Below, piece after piece: positions 37,862-47,387 of a DNA stretch of 64,000 nt (positions within the stretch are counted from its first letter, which is position 1; the number at the start of each line of letters is the position of its first letter). The stretch is from CAIWHR01 sp963741355 (GTDB taxonomy: Bacteria > Pseudomonadota > Gammaproteobacteria > Burkholderiales > Casimicrobiaceae): positions 1 through 64,000 of the forward strand of contig CAVUIG010000007.1 in the NCBI GenBank assembly GCA_963741355.1, given 5' to 3'. The position numbers were made by a program, and so were the translations under genes. A model generated the notes under the pieces. The model searched no databases. It had not been told where the DNA came from and was given only the letters and a program-made list of their open reading frames with translations.

Positions 37862-40800
37862 GTGGACACGCTCGTTGAAGCCGCCGCCGGCGACGCGGAA
37901 GCCCGGCTCTCGCCGGGTTTCGGCATCGCCTTCGCCGACCTCTACCGGCGGGATGGCCAGGGCGCGGTCGACCGCGCGTTCCTGCAATTCCTCGGTGCGA
38001 CGGATGCCGCGCTGTGCGAGCGCCTGCTCGCGGCGCGCGCCGGTGCGGACGCGGTCTCCGCGAAGGACGAATCGGCGCTGATCCTCGACGTCGCGCCGCA
38101 TCTCGAGCGGTTCATCGCGGAGCTCTTCGGCATCGTGGATGAAGTGGCGACGCTGTCGCACCGCCACGACGAGCTGGCGCCGCTCCATGAGATCAAGCGC
38201 AAGTTCGTCCAGCGCCGGGCGGCGACGCGCATTTCACCCGAGGATGCGCAGGCGTTCGACGGCAGCGCGCTCGAGCGCGAGCTGCGCCGCCATTTCGGCG
38301 GACGCTTCGACGAGCTCACGTTCGCGACGCACGTCGCGCGCTGGCTCGCCGACGAGGCCGCGCACACGGCTGAGCTCGATCTCGCGTTGCGTTATGCGGC
38401 CTGGGCATTGCACACCGAGGCCGGCCGCGAGCACGTTCGTGCCGGCGTGCTGTTCAAGGGGCCGCAGAAGCAGGATCCGCTGCACCTCGTGCCGCATGCC
38501 GAACCGATCTCCATCCAGGGCGCGCAGGCGTTTCGCGTCGACACGTCGCGGCTGCGCCGGCGCGAGGGCTTTGCGCTCACGGACAAGGGCACCAACCTCG
38601 TCGGCGCGCTCGACCAGGCAAACTACTGCATCTGGTGCCACACGCAGGCCAAGGATTCGTGCTCGAAGGGGCTGCGCGAAAAGCCGTCGCCTGACGCGCC
38701 TGCGGCGGTCACCTTCAAGAAGAGCGCGTTCGGCGTCACGCTCGCGGGCTGTCCGCTCGAAGAAAAGATCTCGGAATTCCAGAAGCTGAAGGCGCAAGGG
38801 CATGCGATCGGCGCGCTCGCGGTCATCTGCGTCGACAATCCGATGGTCGCCGCCACCGGCCACCGCATCTGCAACGATTGCATGAAGTCGTGCATCTACC
38901 AGAAGCAGGAGCCTGTCGACATTCCGCAGGTCGAGACGCGCACCTTGAAGGACGTTCTCGCGCTTCCCTGGGGCTTCGAGATCTACAGCCTGCTCACGCG
39001 CTGGAACCCCCTCAACCTGCGGCGCCCGTTCCCGCGCGCACCCACCGGCTATCGCGTGCTGTGCGTCGGCATGGGGCCCGCCGGATTCAGCCTCGCGCAT
39101 CATCTGATGAACGACGGCCACACGGTCGTCGGCATCGACGGACTGAAGATCGAGCCGCTGCCGGCGGAGCTCTCCGGCGTGCGCGCGGACGGCGGGCGCG
39201 AGCCGTTCCAGCCGATCCGCGACGCGATGAGCCTCTATGAAGAGCTCGACGAGCGGGTGATGGCGGGCTTCGGCGGCGTCGCCGAATACGGGATCACCGT
39301 GCGCTGGGACAAGAACTTCCTCAAGCTGATCCGGCTTCTGCTCGAGCGCCGCGAGCAGTTTGCCATGTACGGCGGCGTGCGCTTCGGCGGCACGCTCACG
39401 CTGGACGACGCGTTCCGCCCGGAGACTGCCGGCGGGTACGGCTTCGATCACGTCGCACTTTGCATGGGCGCCGGCAAGCCGACGACGCTCGACATCCCGA
39501 ATGGACTCGCTCGCGGCGTTCGCACCGCGTCCGATTTCCTGATGGCGCTGCAACTGACCGGCGCCGCTCAGCGCGACTCGATCGCGAACATGCAGCTGCG
39601 CCTGCCCGTCGTCGTCATCGGCGGCGGGCTGACGGCGATCGACACGGCGACCGAGGCGCTCGCCTACTACGTCGTCCAGGTCGAGAAGTTCCTCGACCGG
39701 TACAAGACGCTTGCCGCCGAGATCGGCGAGGACGCCATTCGCGCCGCATGGGACGACGAGGAGCGCGAGATCGCCGAGGAATACCTGTCGCATGCGCGCG
39801 CGATCCGCAGCGAGCGGCGCGAGGCGGCGCGCACGGGGCGCGCGGCGCGCATCACCGAACTGCTGCAGCACTGGGGCGGAGCGACGATCGCGTACCGGCG
39901 CCGCCTGATCGACAGTCCGTCGTACACGCTGAACCACGAGGAAGTCGCGAAGGCGCTCGAAGAGGGCGTCGTGTTCGCCGAAGGGCTCCTGCCGCGCGCC
40001 GTCGACACCGACGAGTATGGCGCGGCGCGCGCCGTCAAGTTTGCGCGCGCGCCGGCCGACAGCGAGGGCGGCGTCGAGCCCGTCGAGGTCGTGCTGTCGG
40101 CGCGCACGGTATTCGTGGCCGCGGGCACGCATCCCAACACCGTGCTCGCGCGCGAGGACGCCGAGCACTTCCCGCTGGACGGCCGATACTTCCGCGCCTG
40201 CGACGACGAGGGCGAAACGGTCAAGCCCGCGTATGCGCTGGCGAAACCTCCGCAATCCGACGTGCTCGTCACGCGCTCGGCGGACGGCCGCTTCGTCTCT
40301 TACTTCGGCGACCTTCACCCGTCGTACTTCGGCAACGTCGTGAAGGCGCTGGGATCGACCAAGCAGGGGCACCCGGTGGTGACACGGGTGCTCGCGCAGC
40401 GCGCGCCTTCGAGCGCGTGCGACGACGCGACGTTCTTCGCGCGCCTGGACGGCGAGCTGCGCGCCACGGTGCACGAGGTGGTCCGCCTCACTCCGACGAT
40501 CGTCGAGCTGATCGTGAAGGCGCCCGCCGCGGCACGCGCATTCCGGCCGGGACAGTTCTACCGGCTGCAGAATTTTGCCGCGCTGGCGCCGGTCGTGGCC
40601 GACACGCGGATGCATCTCGAGGGCCTGGCGCTCACCGGCGCGTGGGTCGATCGCGAGCGCGGCCTCGTGTCGACGATCGTGCTGGAGATGGGCGGGTCGT
40701 CCAACCTTTGCGCGATGCTTCGGCCGGGCGAGCCGGTCGTCCTGATGGGCCCCACGGGCACCGCGACGCACATCGCGCGCGACGAGACCGCGGTGCTGGT

Positions 40801-41437
40801 GGGCGGCGGCCTCGGCAACGCGGTGCTGTTCTCGATCGGGCAGGCGCTGCGCGCGGCGGGATCGCGCGTCCTCTACTTCGCCGGCTACAAGAAGCAGGTC
40901 GACCGCTACAAGGTCTCCGAGATCGAGGCGGCCGCGGATGTCATCGTCTGGTGCTGCGACGAGGAGCCGGGGTTCACGCCGCAACGACCGCAGGATCACG
41001 CGTTCGTCGGCAACATCGTGCAGGCGATGGAAGCCTACGCATCCGGCCGCCTGGGCGTGCAGCAGATCCCGCTTCGCGAGGGAAGCCGGATCATCGCGAT
41101 CGGCTCCGACCGGATGATGGCGGCGGTCGCGCGGGCACGCCATGGCGTGCTGGCGCCTCACATCGCGCCTCGCCACGAGGCGATCGGATCCATCAATTCG
41201 CCGATGCAGTGCATGATGAAGGAGATCTGTGCGCAGTGCCTGCAGCCGCATCGCGATCCCGCGACGGGCAAGGTGACATACGTGTTCTCCTGCTTCAACC
41301 AGGACCAGCCACTCGACAGCGTCGATTTCCACGCGCTGTCCGACCGGCTGCGCCAGAATTCGCTGCAGGAAAAGCTGACGGCGCAATGGATCCGGCACTG
41401 CCTGCCCGAGCTTCGCGCGAGCCATCCGCTCGTGTAG
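37862..41437 (+). CDS. 1,191-residue multidomain Fe-S flavoprotein oxidoreductase, candidate electron donor to 4-hydroxybenzoyl-CoA reductase
   Basis: GTG 37862, eight bases after hcrB, opens an uninterrupted protein. Domains by position: an unrecognised N-terminal helical region (1-240); Cys motifs YCIWCHTQAKDSCSKGLREK (about 255) and CNDCMKSCIYQKQEP (about 337), like the Fe-S domain of GltD-type proteins; a first Rossmann site VGMGPAGFSLAHHLM (about 401, FAD) and a second VVIGGGLTAIDTATEAL (about 583, NAD(P)H); and from about 860 an FNR/dihydroorotate-dehydrogenase-B-like half (LVGGGLGNAVLFSIGQ) ending with CMMKEICAQCLQPH and FSCFNQDQP, a C-terminal Fe-S site. NAD(P)H oxidation coupled to a low-potential carrier is inferred. 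Confidence 0.8.
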   Translation: MDTLVEAAAGDAEARLSPGFGIAFADLYRRDGQGAVDRAFLQFLGATDAALCERLLAARAGADAVSAKDESALILDVAPHLERFIAELFGIVDEVATLSHRHDELAPLHEIKRKFVQRRAATRISPEDAQAFDGSALERELRRHFGGRFDELTFATHVARWLADEAAHTAELDLALRYAAWALHTEAGREHVRAGVLFKGPQKQDPLHLVPHAEPISIQGAQAFRVDTSRLRRREGFALTDKGTNLVGALDQANYCIWCHTQAKDSCSKGLREKPSPDAPAAVTFKKSAFGVTLAGCPLEEKISEFQKLKAQGHAIGALAVICVDNPMVAATGHRICNDCMKSCIYQKQEPVDIPQVETRTLKDVLALPWGFEIYSLLTRWNPLNLRRPFPRAPTGYRVLCVGMGPAGFSLAHHLMNDGHTVVGIDGLKIEPLPAELSGVRADGGREPFQPIRDAMSLYEELDERVMAGFGGVAEYGITVRWDKNFLKLIRLLLERREQFAMYGGVRFGGTLTLDDAFRPETAGGYGFDHVALCMGAGKPTTLDIPNGLARGVRTASDFLMALQLTGAAQRDSIANMQLRLPVVVIGGGLTAIDTATEALAYYVVQVEKFLDRYKTLAAEIGEDAIRAAWDDEEREIAEEYLSHARAIRSERREAARTGRAARITELLQHWGGATIAYRRRLIDSPSYTLNHEEVAKALEEGVVFAEGLLPRAVDTDEYGAARAVKFARAPADSEGGVEPVEVVLSARTVFVAAGTHPNTVLAREDAEHFPLDGRYFRACDDEGETVKPAYALAKPPQSDVLVTRSADGRFVSYFGDLHPSYFGNVVKALGSTKQGHPVVTRVLAQRAPSSACDDATFFARLDGELRATVHEVVRLTPTIVELIVKAPAAARAFRPGQFYRLQNFAALAPVVADTRMHLEGLALTGAWVDRERGLVSTIVLEMGGSSNLCAMLRPGEPVVLMGPTGTATHIARDETAVLVGGGLGNAVLFSIGQALRAAGSRVLYFAGYKKQVDRYKVSEIEAAADVIVWCCDEEPGFTPQRPQDHAFVGNIVQAMEAYASGRLGVQQIPLREGSRIIAIGSDRMMAAVARARHGVLAPHIAPRHEAIGSINSPMQCMMKEICAQCLQPHRDPATGKVTYVFSCFNQDQPLDSVDFHALSDRLRQNSLQEKLTAQWIRHCLPELRASHPLV

Positions 41438-41453
41438 CCACGACGAGCCCGTG

Positions 41454-42960
41454 ATGAACGCGGCCGAACGGCTTCTGTGCGAGGGCGCCGACCGCGCCGT
41501 GGCGCTGGAGTGCGGCGACGGGCGCATCGACTACGGCACGCTGCGCGAGTCGGTGCGGCGCGCCGGCGGCGCGTGGCAATCGCTTGGAGTGGATGCCGGC
41601 GCGCGAGTGGTGATCCTCGCGCGCGACAGCATCGACTGGGTCGTCGCGTATCTCGGCGTCATCTGGGCGGGCGGTGTCGCGGTTGGCGTCAATCCGCGGC
41701 TTCCGCCGGCCGATCTCGCGCCCATCCTCGCCGACAGCGAAGTGCGATTCGTCTGGTGCGACGAGGACGAAGCGGCCGGCGTCTGCGCGCTGGCAGCATC
41801 GCTTGCCGCACCGCCCGTCGTCGTCGCGAACGGGGGCCACGATGGCGTGGACTGGCCGTCGGCGTTACGCGCGGCGGCTCCCATCGAACCCTGCGAGCGA
41901 CGCGACGACGATCCGGCGTTGTGGATCGGCACGTCGGGAACGACCGGCGTGCCCAAGGGCGTCGTGCATCCGCAGCGGGTGGCGTCCGAGCCGGAGAGCT
42001 TCGCCCGCGAGGTGCTCTCGGCGGGACCGGCCGACCGGTTCTATTCGAGCTCGAAGCTCTTCTTCGCCTATGCGCTCGCCAATAGCCTGTTCGCGGGCCT
42101 GCAGACTCGGCGCCACCGTGATCCTCGATCGCGAGCGGGCATCCCCCGAGCGCGTTCTGGCGATGGTCGAGCGGCACCGGCCCACGCTCGTGTTCACCGT
42201 GCCGACGCTCTACAACCGAATGCTGCTCGACCGCGTCGCACCCAGGCTTTCCGGGCGCGGCATTCGGCAGTTCATTTCGGCCGGCGAGGCGCTGCCGGCC
42301 AGTGTCCGCGACGGGTGGAGACGCGCCACCGGCATGGCGCCGATTTCGGGCTACGGCACGTCCGAAACGCTGTGCCTCGTGCTCTACGGCGACGATGACA
42401 CGGGATTGCTTCGGCCCACGCCGCGAACGTCATTGCGATTCGCTGCCGCCGACGCCGCGCTGCCGCAGCGAATCTGGATCCGGAATCCGACGCTGGCGCT
42501 CGGATATTGGCGGCGTCCGGAGGCCGAAGCCGACGGGTTTCGCGACGGCTGGTTCTCGCCGGGCGACGTCTTCATCCGGCGCGGCGACGGCGACGGTTCG
42601 CTGGAATTCGCCGGCCGAAGCGACGATCTGCTCAAGGTGTCGGGCCAGTGGGTCAGCACGCTCTGGATCGAGCATGCGCTGGCCGAGGCCTGCGGCGATT
42701 CGATCGAGCAGGTGGCGGCCGTCGGGGCCGCAACCGACGACGGTCTCGTCTCGATCGCGGTCCTCGCCGTGGCGGCCGCCGGGCGCGAGGCCGACGCGCG
42801 CCGGCGCCTCGCCGCAGGCATCGATGGGCTCCCCAAATATCGGAGGCCGACCTGGGTGCACTGGGTGCCGGCCCTTCCGCAGACGGCGACCGGGAAGCTC
42901 CAGCGAAGCAGACTGCGCGATACCCACTTGCAGGCATTGGCGCACAAGAGCGCACAATGA
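41454..42960 (+). CDS. AMP-forming acyl/aromatic acid-CoA ligase-like protein, one frame change
   Basis: ATG 41454, 17 bases after the oxidoreductase, starts MNAAERLLCEGADRAVALEC. The adenylate-forming signature WIGTSGTTGVPKGVVHPQRV (P-loop) and A5-like SGYGTSETLCLVLYG are present; the C-terminal domain has DGWFSPGDVF, KVSGQWVSTLWIEHALAEAC (hinge) and LPQTATGKLQRSRLR with the catalytic lysine. A frame change near 42105 (after LFAGLQT) leads to RLGATVILDRERASPERVLA. About 500 residues, the size of benzoate- and 4-hydroxybenzoate-CoA ligases. Its position in the hcr operon supports an aromatic acid substrate, probably 4-hydroxybenzoate. Confidence 0.82.
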
Positions 42961-43129
42961 CCCTCCCTGAGAGAGTCGAGCCGTCGGGCTTCGACCTCGG
43001 CCGGGCGCCGCGATCGCGGCGATATTTGGCCCATGTCAAACCGGACGCCCGTGAGAATCGTAGGATGGCAGGCTGGGGCAGGGCGGCCATTCCGCCTGCC
43101 ATAACAAATAATCCACCGCGGAGGAAACG

Positions 43130-43621
43130 ATGATCACGCAAACCGTGGAATCGATCGTGAAGGGCAAGAAGATTCAGGATGTCGTTCGCATCCCGGCATC
43201 GGCGACCGTTTCAGAGGCGGTCGCGGCGATGTCCAAACGCGAAATGGGATCGGTCCTGATCGGCAACCCCGGCGGCGCGATCGAGGGCATCTTCACCGAG
43301 CGCGACGTGATGCGGCGCGTCGTCGGCGAGGGACGCGATCCAAAATCGACCAAGGTGTCGGCGGTGATGAGCCCGAACGTGCGGCATGTCCAGGCGACGG
43401 CAACGGTCGAAGAGGCGCTTCGTCTCATGGTCGTGCACGGCTACCGACACCTGCTGGTCGATCGCGAAGGCACCATCGAAGGCCTCATCTCGATTCGCGA
43501 TCTGATGTGCGCATTGGTGCTGCCCGACGCGCCGATCGCAGCCGAGGGCCGCGTCGGCGTGATCCGCGCGCGCGCCGAGGAAACCATCCACGATCTCGAG
43601 GGCATGAAGCCCAAGAGCTAG
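43130..43621 (+). CDS. tandem CBS-domain protein
   Basis: ATG 43130 is preceded by a strong GCGGAGGAAAC ribosome site and gives 163 residues. Two CBS motifs are clear: the first with VSEAVAAMSKREMGSVLIGN and GIFTERDVMRRVV, the second with VEEALRLMVVHGYRHLLVDR and GLISIRDLMCALV, followed by a short tail. Such stand-alone pairs bind adenine nucleotides and regulate unknown partners. It does not belong to the hcr operon by spacing (170 bases). Confidence 0.9.
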   Translation: MITQTVESIVKGKKIQDVVRIPASATVSEAVAAMSKREMGSVLIGNPGGAIEGIFTERDVMRRVVGEGRDPKSTKVSAVMSPNVRHVQATATVEEALRLMVVHGYRHLLVDREGTIEGLISIRDLMCALVLPDAPIAAEGRVGVIRARAEETIHDLEGMKPKS

Positions 43622-43841
43622 CCCTTCGTCGTGACGCGACAGTGCACTCGCGGTGCCGTCGCGGGAGACCGGGTCCAAGTCGGGTGTCGTCCTCGCCAAT
43701 CCGCGCGACATTGCCCGCCGACAAACCGCGCTGCGCGCAGCGGGATGACCTGAGCGGCACGCGCATGCAGTAGAATCGTCGATTGCCGTCGCGGCGGCCC
43801 GCGAAGGCGCCGCATTTGCCGTCGACTCGCCGATCTCCACT

Positions 43842-44921
43842 ATGCGAATTTTCAATTTCAGCGCCGGACCTGCGGTGCTCCCTGAAGACGTCCTGCGCAC
43901 CGCGGCGGCCGAGATGCTCGACTGGCACGGCAGCGGAATGTCGGTGATGGAGATGAGCCATCGCGGCAAGGAATTCATCTCGATCCACGAGAAGGCGCTT
44001 GCGGATCTGCGCGAGCTGCTGGCGATCCCGTCCGGGTACAAGGTGCTGTTCCTGCAAGGCGGGGCGATCGCCGAGAACGCCGTCGTGCCGATGAACCTGC
44101 TGGGCGCCAGGACCTCGGCCGATTACGTCAATACCGGCGAGTGGTCGAAGAAGTCGATCAAGGAGGCGAAGAAATATTGCACGGTCAATGTCGCCGCCAG
44201 CGCCGAGGATCGCGGCTTCAGCTACGTGCCGGCGCAGGAAGCGTGGAAGACGAGCAGGGACGCCGCGTACGTGCACGTGTGCACCAACGAGACCATCGGC
44301 GGCGTCGAATACCACTGGACGCCGGACACCGGCGACGTGCCGCTGGTCGCGGACATGTCGTCGCACATCCTGTCCCGCGCCGTCGATGTCGCAAAATTCG
44401 GTGTGATCTATGCCGGCGCCCAGAAGAACATGGGTCCGGCGGGGCTTACCGTGGTCATCGTTCGCGAGGATCTCCTCGACCGCGCGCTGCCGATCACGCC
44501 GTCGGTGTTTCACTGGAAGGAGCAGGCGGAAAGCGATTCGATGCTGAACACGCCCGCCACGTACGCCATCTACATCGCCGGACTCGTCTTCGAGTGGCTG
44601 AAGGCGCGGGGTGGCGTGGCCGCGATCGAGCGCGCGAATCTCGACAAGGCCGCGCTCATCTACGATTACCTCGATGCCAGCGAGTTCTACCGCAATCCCG
44701 TGCGGCGCGAGGATCGGTCGCGTATGAACGTCCCGTTCAAGCTTCGCGACGAGTCGCTCGACGAGGCATTCCTCAAGGGCGCGAGGGAGCGCGGCATGGT
44801 CCAGCTCAAGGGCCACCGCTCGGTCGGCGGAATGCGCGCGTCGATCTACAACGCCATGCCGCTCGAAGGCGTCAGGACGCTCGTCGACTACATGCGCGAA
44901 TTCGAAAAGCGCAACGGTTGA
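43842..44921 (+). CDS. serC: phosphoserine aminotransferase
   Basis: Uninterrupted 359-residue protein starting MRIFNFSAGPAVLPEDVLRT, the family's near-invariant N-terminus. The PLP lysine lies in VIYAGAQKNMGPAGLTVVIV; other hallmarks are HGSGMSVMEMSHRGKEF and FRNP-like EFYRNPVRREDRSRMNVPF and the C-terminal GHRSVGGMRASIYNAMPLEG. It converts 3-phosphohydroxypyruvate to phosphoserine in serine synthesis, and also acts in pyridoxine synthesis. It is followed nine bases later by a phosphoglycerate dehydrogenase gene, giving a two-step serine unit. Confidence 0.97.
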   Translation: MRIFNFSAGPAVLPEDVLRTAAAEMLDWHGSGMSVMEMSHRGKEFISIHEKALADLRELLAIPSGYKVLFLQGGAIAENAVVPMNLLGARTSADYVNTGEWSKKSIKEAKKYCTVNVAASAEDRGFSYVPAQEAWKTSRDAAYVHVCTNETIGGVEYHWTPDTGDVPLVADMSSHILSRAVDVAKFGVIYAGAQKNMGPAGLTVVIVREDLLDRALPITPSVFHWKEQAESDSMLNTPATYAIYIAGLVFEWLKARGGVAAIERANLDKAALIYDYLDASEFYRNPVRREDRSRMNVPFKLRDESLDEAFLKGARERGMVQLKGHRSVGGMRASIYNAMPLEGVRTLVDYMREFEKRNG

Positions 44922-44929
44922 CCGCGTTC

Positions 44930-46117
44930 ATGGCCAAGTATCAGATTCTCGCGCTCAATCACATCTCGAGCCACGGGCTGCATCGCTTTCCCGCCGCGCG
45001 CTACACCGTCGGCAAGGCGATCGCGGCGCCGGATGCCATCCTCGTCCGCTCGCACGACATGCACGAGATGGACATTCCCGCGAGCGTGCGGGCGATCGGC
45101 CGGGCAGGAGCGGGCACCAACAATATTCCGGTGGCGCGAATGTCGCAGCGTGGCGTTCCCGTATTCAACGCGCCGGGCGCCAACGCCAACGCGGTCAAGG
45201 AGCTCGTCCTCGCGGCGCTGCTGATGGCGGCACGCAACATCGTGCCGGCGCTGCAGTACGTCGGCGGCCTTGACGCCACCGCGCAAGACCTCGCGAAGCG
45301 CGTCGAGGACGGCAAGAAGCAGTTCGCCGGCGTCGAGCTGCCCAACCGTACGCTCGGAATCGTCGGTCTCGGCGCGATCGGGAGCCTCGTCGCCGACACT
45401 GCCCTCAAGCTTGGGATGAAGGTGATCGGATTCGACCCGGAAATCACCGTCGACGCCGCATGGCGCCTCCCGTCGAGCGTGCGCAAGGCGCAGACCATCG
45501 AGGAGCTCCTGAAGCAGGCCGATTTCGTCACGCTGCACGTTCCGCTGTCGGACCGGACGCGGCACCTCATCGACGCGAAGCGCCTCGCCGGAATGAAATC
45601 GGGCGCGGCGCTGCTCAATTTCGCCCGCGACGCGATCGTCGACGAGGATGCCGTCGTCGCCGCGCTGCGCGCCGGCACGCTCAAGCAGTTCCTGTGCGAT
45701 TTCCCCAGCCCTGTGCTGATTGGCGTGCCCAATGTGGCGGCATTGCCCCACCTCGGCGCGTCGACCGAGGAAGCGGAGGAGAATTGCGCCGTCATGGTGG
45801 TCGATCAGGTGCGCGAGTACCTGGAGAACGGGACGATCGCCAATGCCGTCAATTTTCCGAACGTCGAAATGCCGAGGGAATCGCCCTTCCGGGTGGCGAT
45901 CGCCAACGCCAACGTGCCGAACATGCTGGGCCAGATCTCGACCGCGATGGCGCACGCGGGGCTCAACATCCACAACATGGTGAACAAGTCGCGTGGCGAG
46001 ATGGCCTATACGCTGGTCGACGCCGACAGCGCGATCGACGCCGGAATCATCCAGGCGATCGCGGCGATCGACGGCGTGCTGTCGGTGCGGGCGATTCCTC
46101 TGCAGGACGGCGGCTAG
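44930..46117 (+). CDS. serA: D-3-phosphoglycerate dehydrogenase, ACT-domain short type
   Basis: ATG 44930 gives 395 residues. The NAD Rossmann site is TLGIVGLGAIGSLVADTALK, with substrate Arg/Gly in IGRAGAGTNNIPVARM, FARDAIVDEDAVVAAL (ARG usual; here ARD), and the catalytic His/Glu pair in ALPHLGASTEEAEENC. The C-terminal ACT domain (from about residue 318: RVAIANANVPNMLGQISTAM, LNIHNMVNKSRGEMAYTLVD) indicates serine feedback. Length and ACT domain fit the short form. It is nine bases downstream of serC. The ARD variant is a point worth checking. Confidence 0.93.
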   Translation: MAKYQILALNHISSHGLHRFPAARYTVGKAIAAPDAILVRSHDMHEMDIPASVRAIGRAGAGTNNIPVARMSQRGVPVFNAPGANANAVKELVLAALLMAARNIVPALQYVGGLDATAQDLAKRVEDGKKQFAGVELPNRTLGIVGLGAIGSLVADTALKLGMKVIGFDPEITVDAAWRLPSSVRKAQTIEELLKQADFVTLHVPLSDRTRHLIDAKRLAGMKSGAALLNFARDAIVDEDAVVAALRAGTLKQFLCDFPSPVLIGVPNVAALPHLGASTEEAEENCAVMVVDQVREYLENGTIANAVNFPNVEMPRESPFRVAIANANVPNMLGQISTAMAHAGLNIHNMVNKSRGEMAYTLVDADSAIDAGIIQAIAAIDGVLSVRAIPLQDGG

Positions 46118-46234
46118 CAAACGGGAATTGGCGAGGCACCGGCGCGCGGAATCGCGTTGCGTCGTGCCAATGCGTCCCTTATAGTCGCCGGCGCGGCCGC
46201 GGGACCGTCACCGGCCGTCCCGGCCCAACACCGA

Positions 46235-47092
46235 ATGCGAATCTTCCTCACGCTGCTGTCGCGCACGCCGCTGCCGGTCCTGTACGTCTGGGGATGGCTG
46301 ATGTACGTGGCCGGATTCCACGTGGCGCGCTGGCGCCGCGACCAGGTCGACCGCGATGTCGCGATTTCCTTCGCCGACCGCACGCCGGCCGAGCGCGCCG
46401 CGATCGTGCGAGGGTCCTATCGCCACGCCGCGGACATGCTGGTGGAAATGATCTGGGGATTCACGGCGTCGGCGGACGCCCTGCTGGCGCGCGTGACCTT
46501 CGAGAATCCGGAAATCGTCCGGCAATACGCCGATGCGAAGCGATCAGTGGTTCTGCTCGCGCCGCATTACGGCAACTGGGAATGGCTGTTTCTCGCCGGC
46601 GGCGCCCGCTTCGGCATTCCGATCGACACGGTATACCAGCCGCATCGGCTCGCTTCGGTGGAAGAATTCCTGCAGGAGGCGCGCGAACGGTTCGGCGGCA
46701 AGGCGATCCCGCGCGCGGATTTCATCTTCGAGATGATGCGCCGCGCCGACACCCCGCACGCGTATTCGCTCATTGCCGATCAGACGCCACGTCCGGAGGA
46801 GCGCAAGCACTGGACGCAATTCCTGGGTCGCGACACGGCGTTCTACATGGGTGCCGACCATATCGCGCGCTTTCTCGATGCCGCCGTCCTGTACGTGGCC
46901 ATGCGGCGCGTGTCGCGCGGGCGATACTCGGTGCGTCTCGAGGTGCTCGCCGAGCCGCCGTACGAAATCCGGCGCGGCGAGGACATCATGGAGCGATTCG
47001 CGCGGCGCGCCGAGCAGGCGGTGCGAGAGTCGCCCGCGGAATTTCTCTGGATTCAGAAGCGCTGGAAATACCCAAGACCGGCCGGCGAATGA
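46235..47092 (+). CDS. lipid A lauroyl/acyltransferase (LpxL/HtrB superfamily)
   Basis: ATG 46235 gives 285 residues starting MRIFLTLLSRTPLPVLYVWG with an N-terminal anchor. The LPLAT catalytic motif is VLLAPHYGNWEWLFLAGG (HxxxxE), followed by TVYQPHRLASVEEFLQEA, IADQTPRPEERKHWTQFLGR and the C-terminal RESPAEFLWIQKRWKYPRP (W--KR-K). Members transfer an acyl chain from acyl carrier protein to lipid A precursors at the inner membrane. An earlier in-frame start at 46157 exists but would add an unlikely N-terminus. Confidence 0.9.
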   Translation: MRIFLTLLSRTPLPVLYVWGWLMYVAGFHVARWRRDQVDRDVAISFADRTPAERAAIVRGSYRHAADMLVEMIWGFTASADALLARVTFENPEIVRQYADAKRSVVLLAPHYGNWEWLFLAGGARFGIPIDTVYQPHRLASVEEFLQEARERFGGKAIPRADFIFEMMRRADTPHAYSLIADQTPRPEERKHWTQFLGRDTAFYMGADHIARFLDAAVLYVAMRRVSRGRYSVRLEVLAEPPYEIRRGEDIMERFARRAEQAVRESPAEFLWIQKRWKYPRPAGE

Positions 47093-47129
47093 ATCCGCGG
47101 CTTGAGCGTCACTTGACGGGCGAGCCGAG

Positions 47130-47243
47130 CTAGCTCCGCGTCGCAGAGGGCTCGGCCGCAAGCGGGAGCGACTGCGTCTTTACACCGATCGGCACGCACG
47201 CCGAGAGCGTCAGGATCAGCACCAGCAGGACGATTGTGCGCAT
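47130..47243 (-). CDS. 37-residue lipoprotein
   Basis: ATG 47243 gives MRTIVLLVLILTLSACVPIG and 17 more residues to a TAG at 47130. The lipobox LSAC (Cys16) after a 12-residue hydrophobic core makes a lipoprotein likely. It is shorter than most gene-callers accept. No family beyond small lipoproteins can be assigned. It lies between the acyltransferase and the phosphopantetheinyl transferase, on the same strand as the latter. Confidence 0.6.
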   Translation of the reverse strand: MRTIVLLVLILTLSACVPIGVKTQSLPLAAEPSATRS

Positions 47244-47387
47244 TGCGCCACCTTCATCGGTTCGACGACACTGGCCGCGCGCGCCGCGCAGGCCTTCAGA
47301 GGAAGGCCATAGGGCGCACCAGGCCGGGAGCGCACCGATTATCGCGCTCCGGTCCGTGCGACGGGAAATTTTCGCGTGGCGAGGGGA

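Noticed and set aside
38234..41527. A 1,097-codon minus-strand open frame opposite the large oxidoreductase
   Set aside because: Shadow of strong codon bias on the plus strand; no motifs, and the plus-strand protein has clear domains.
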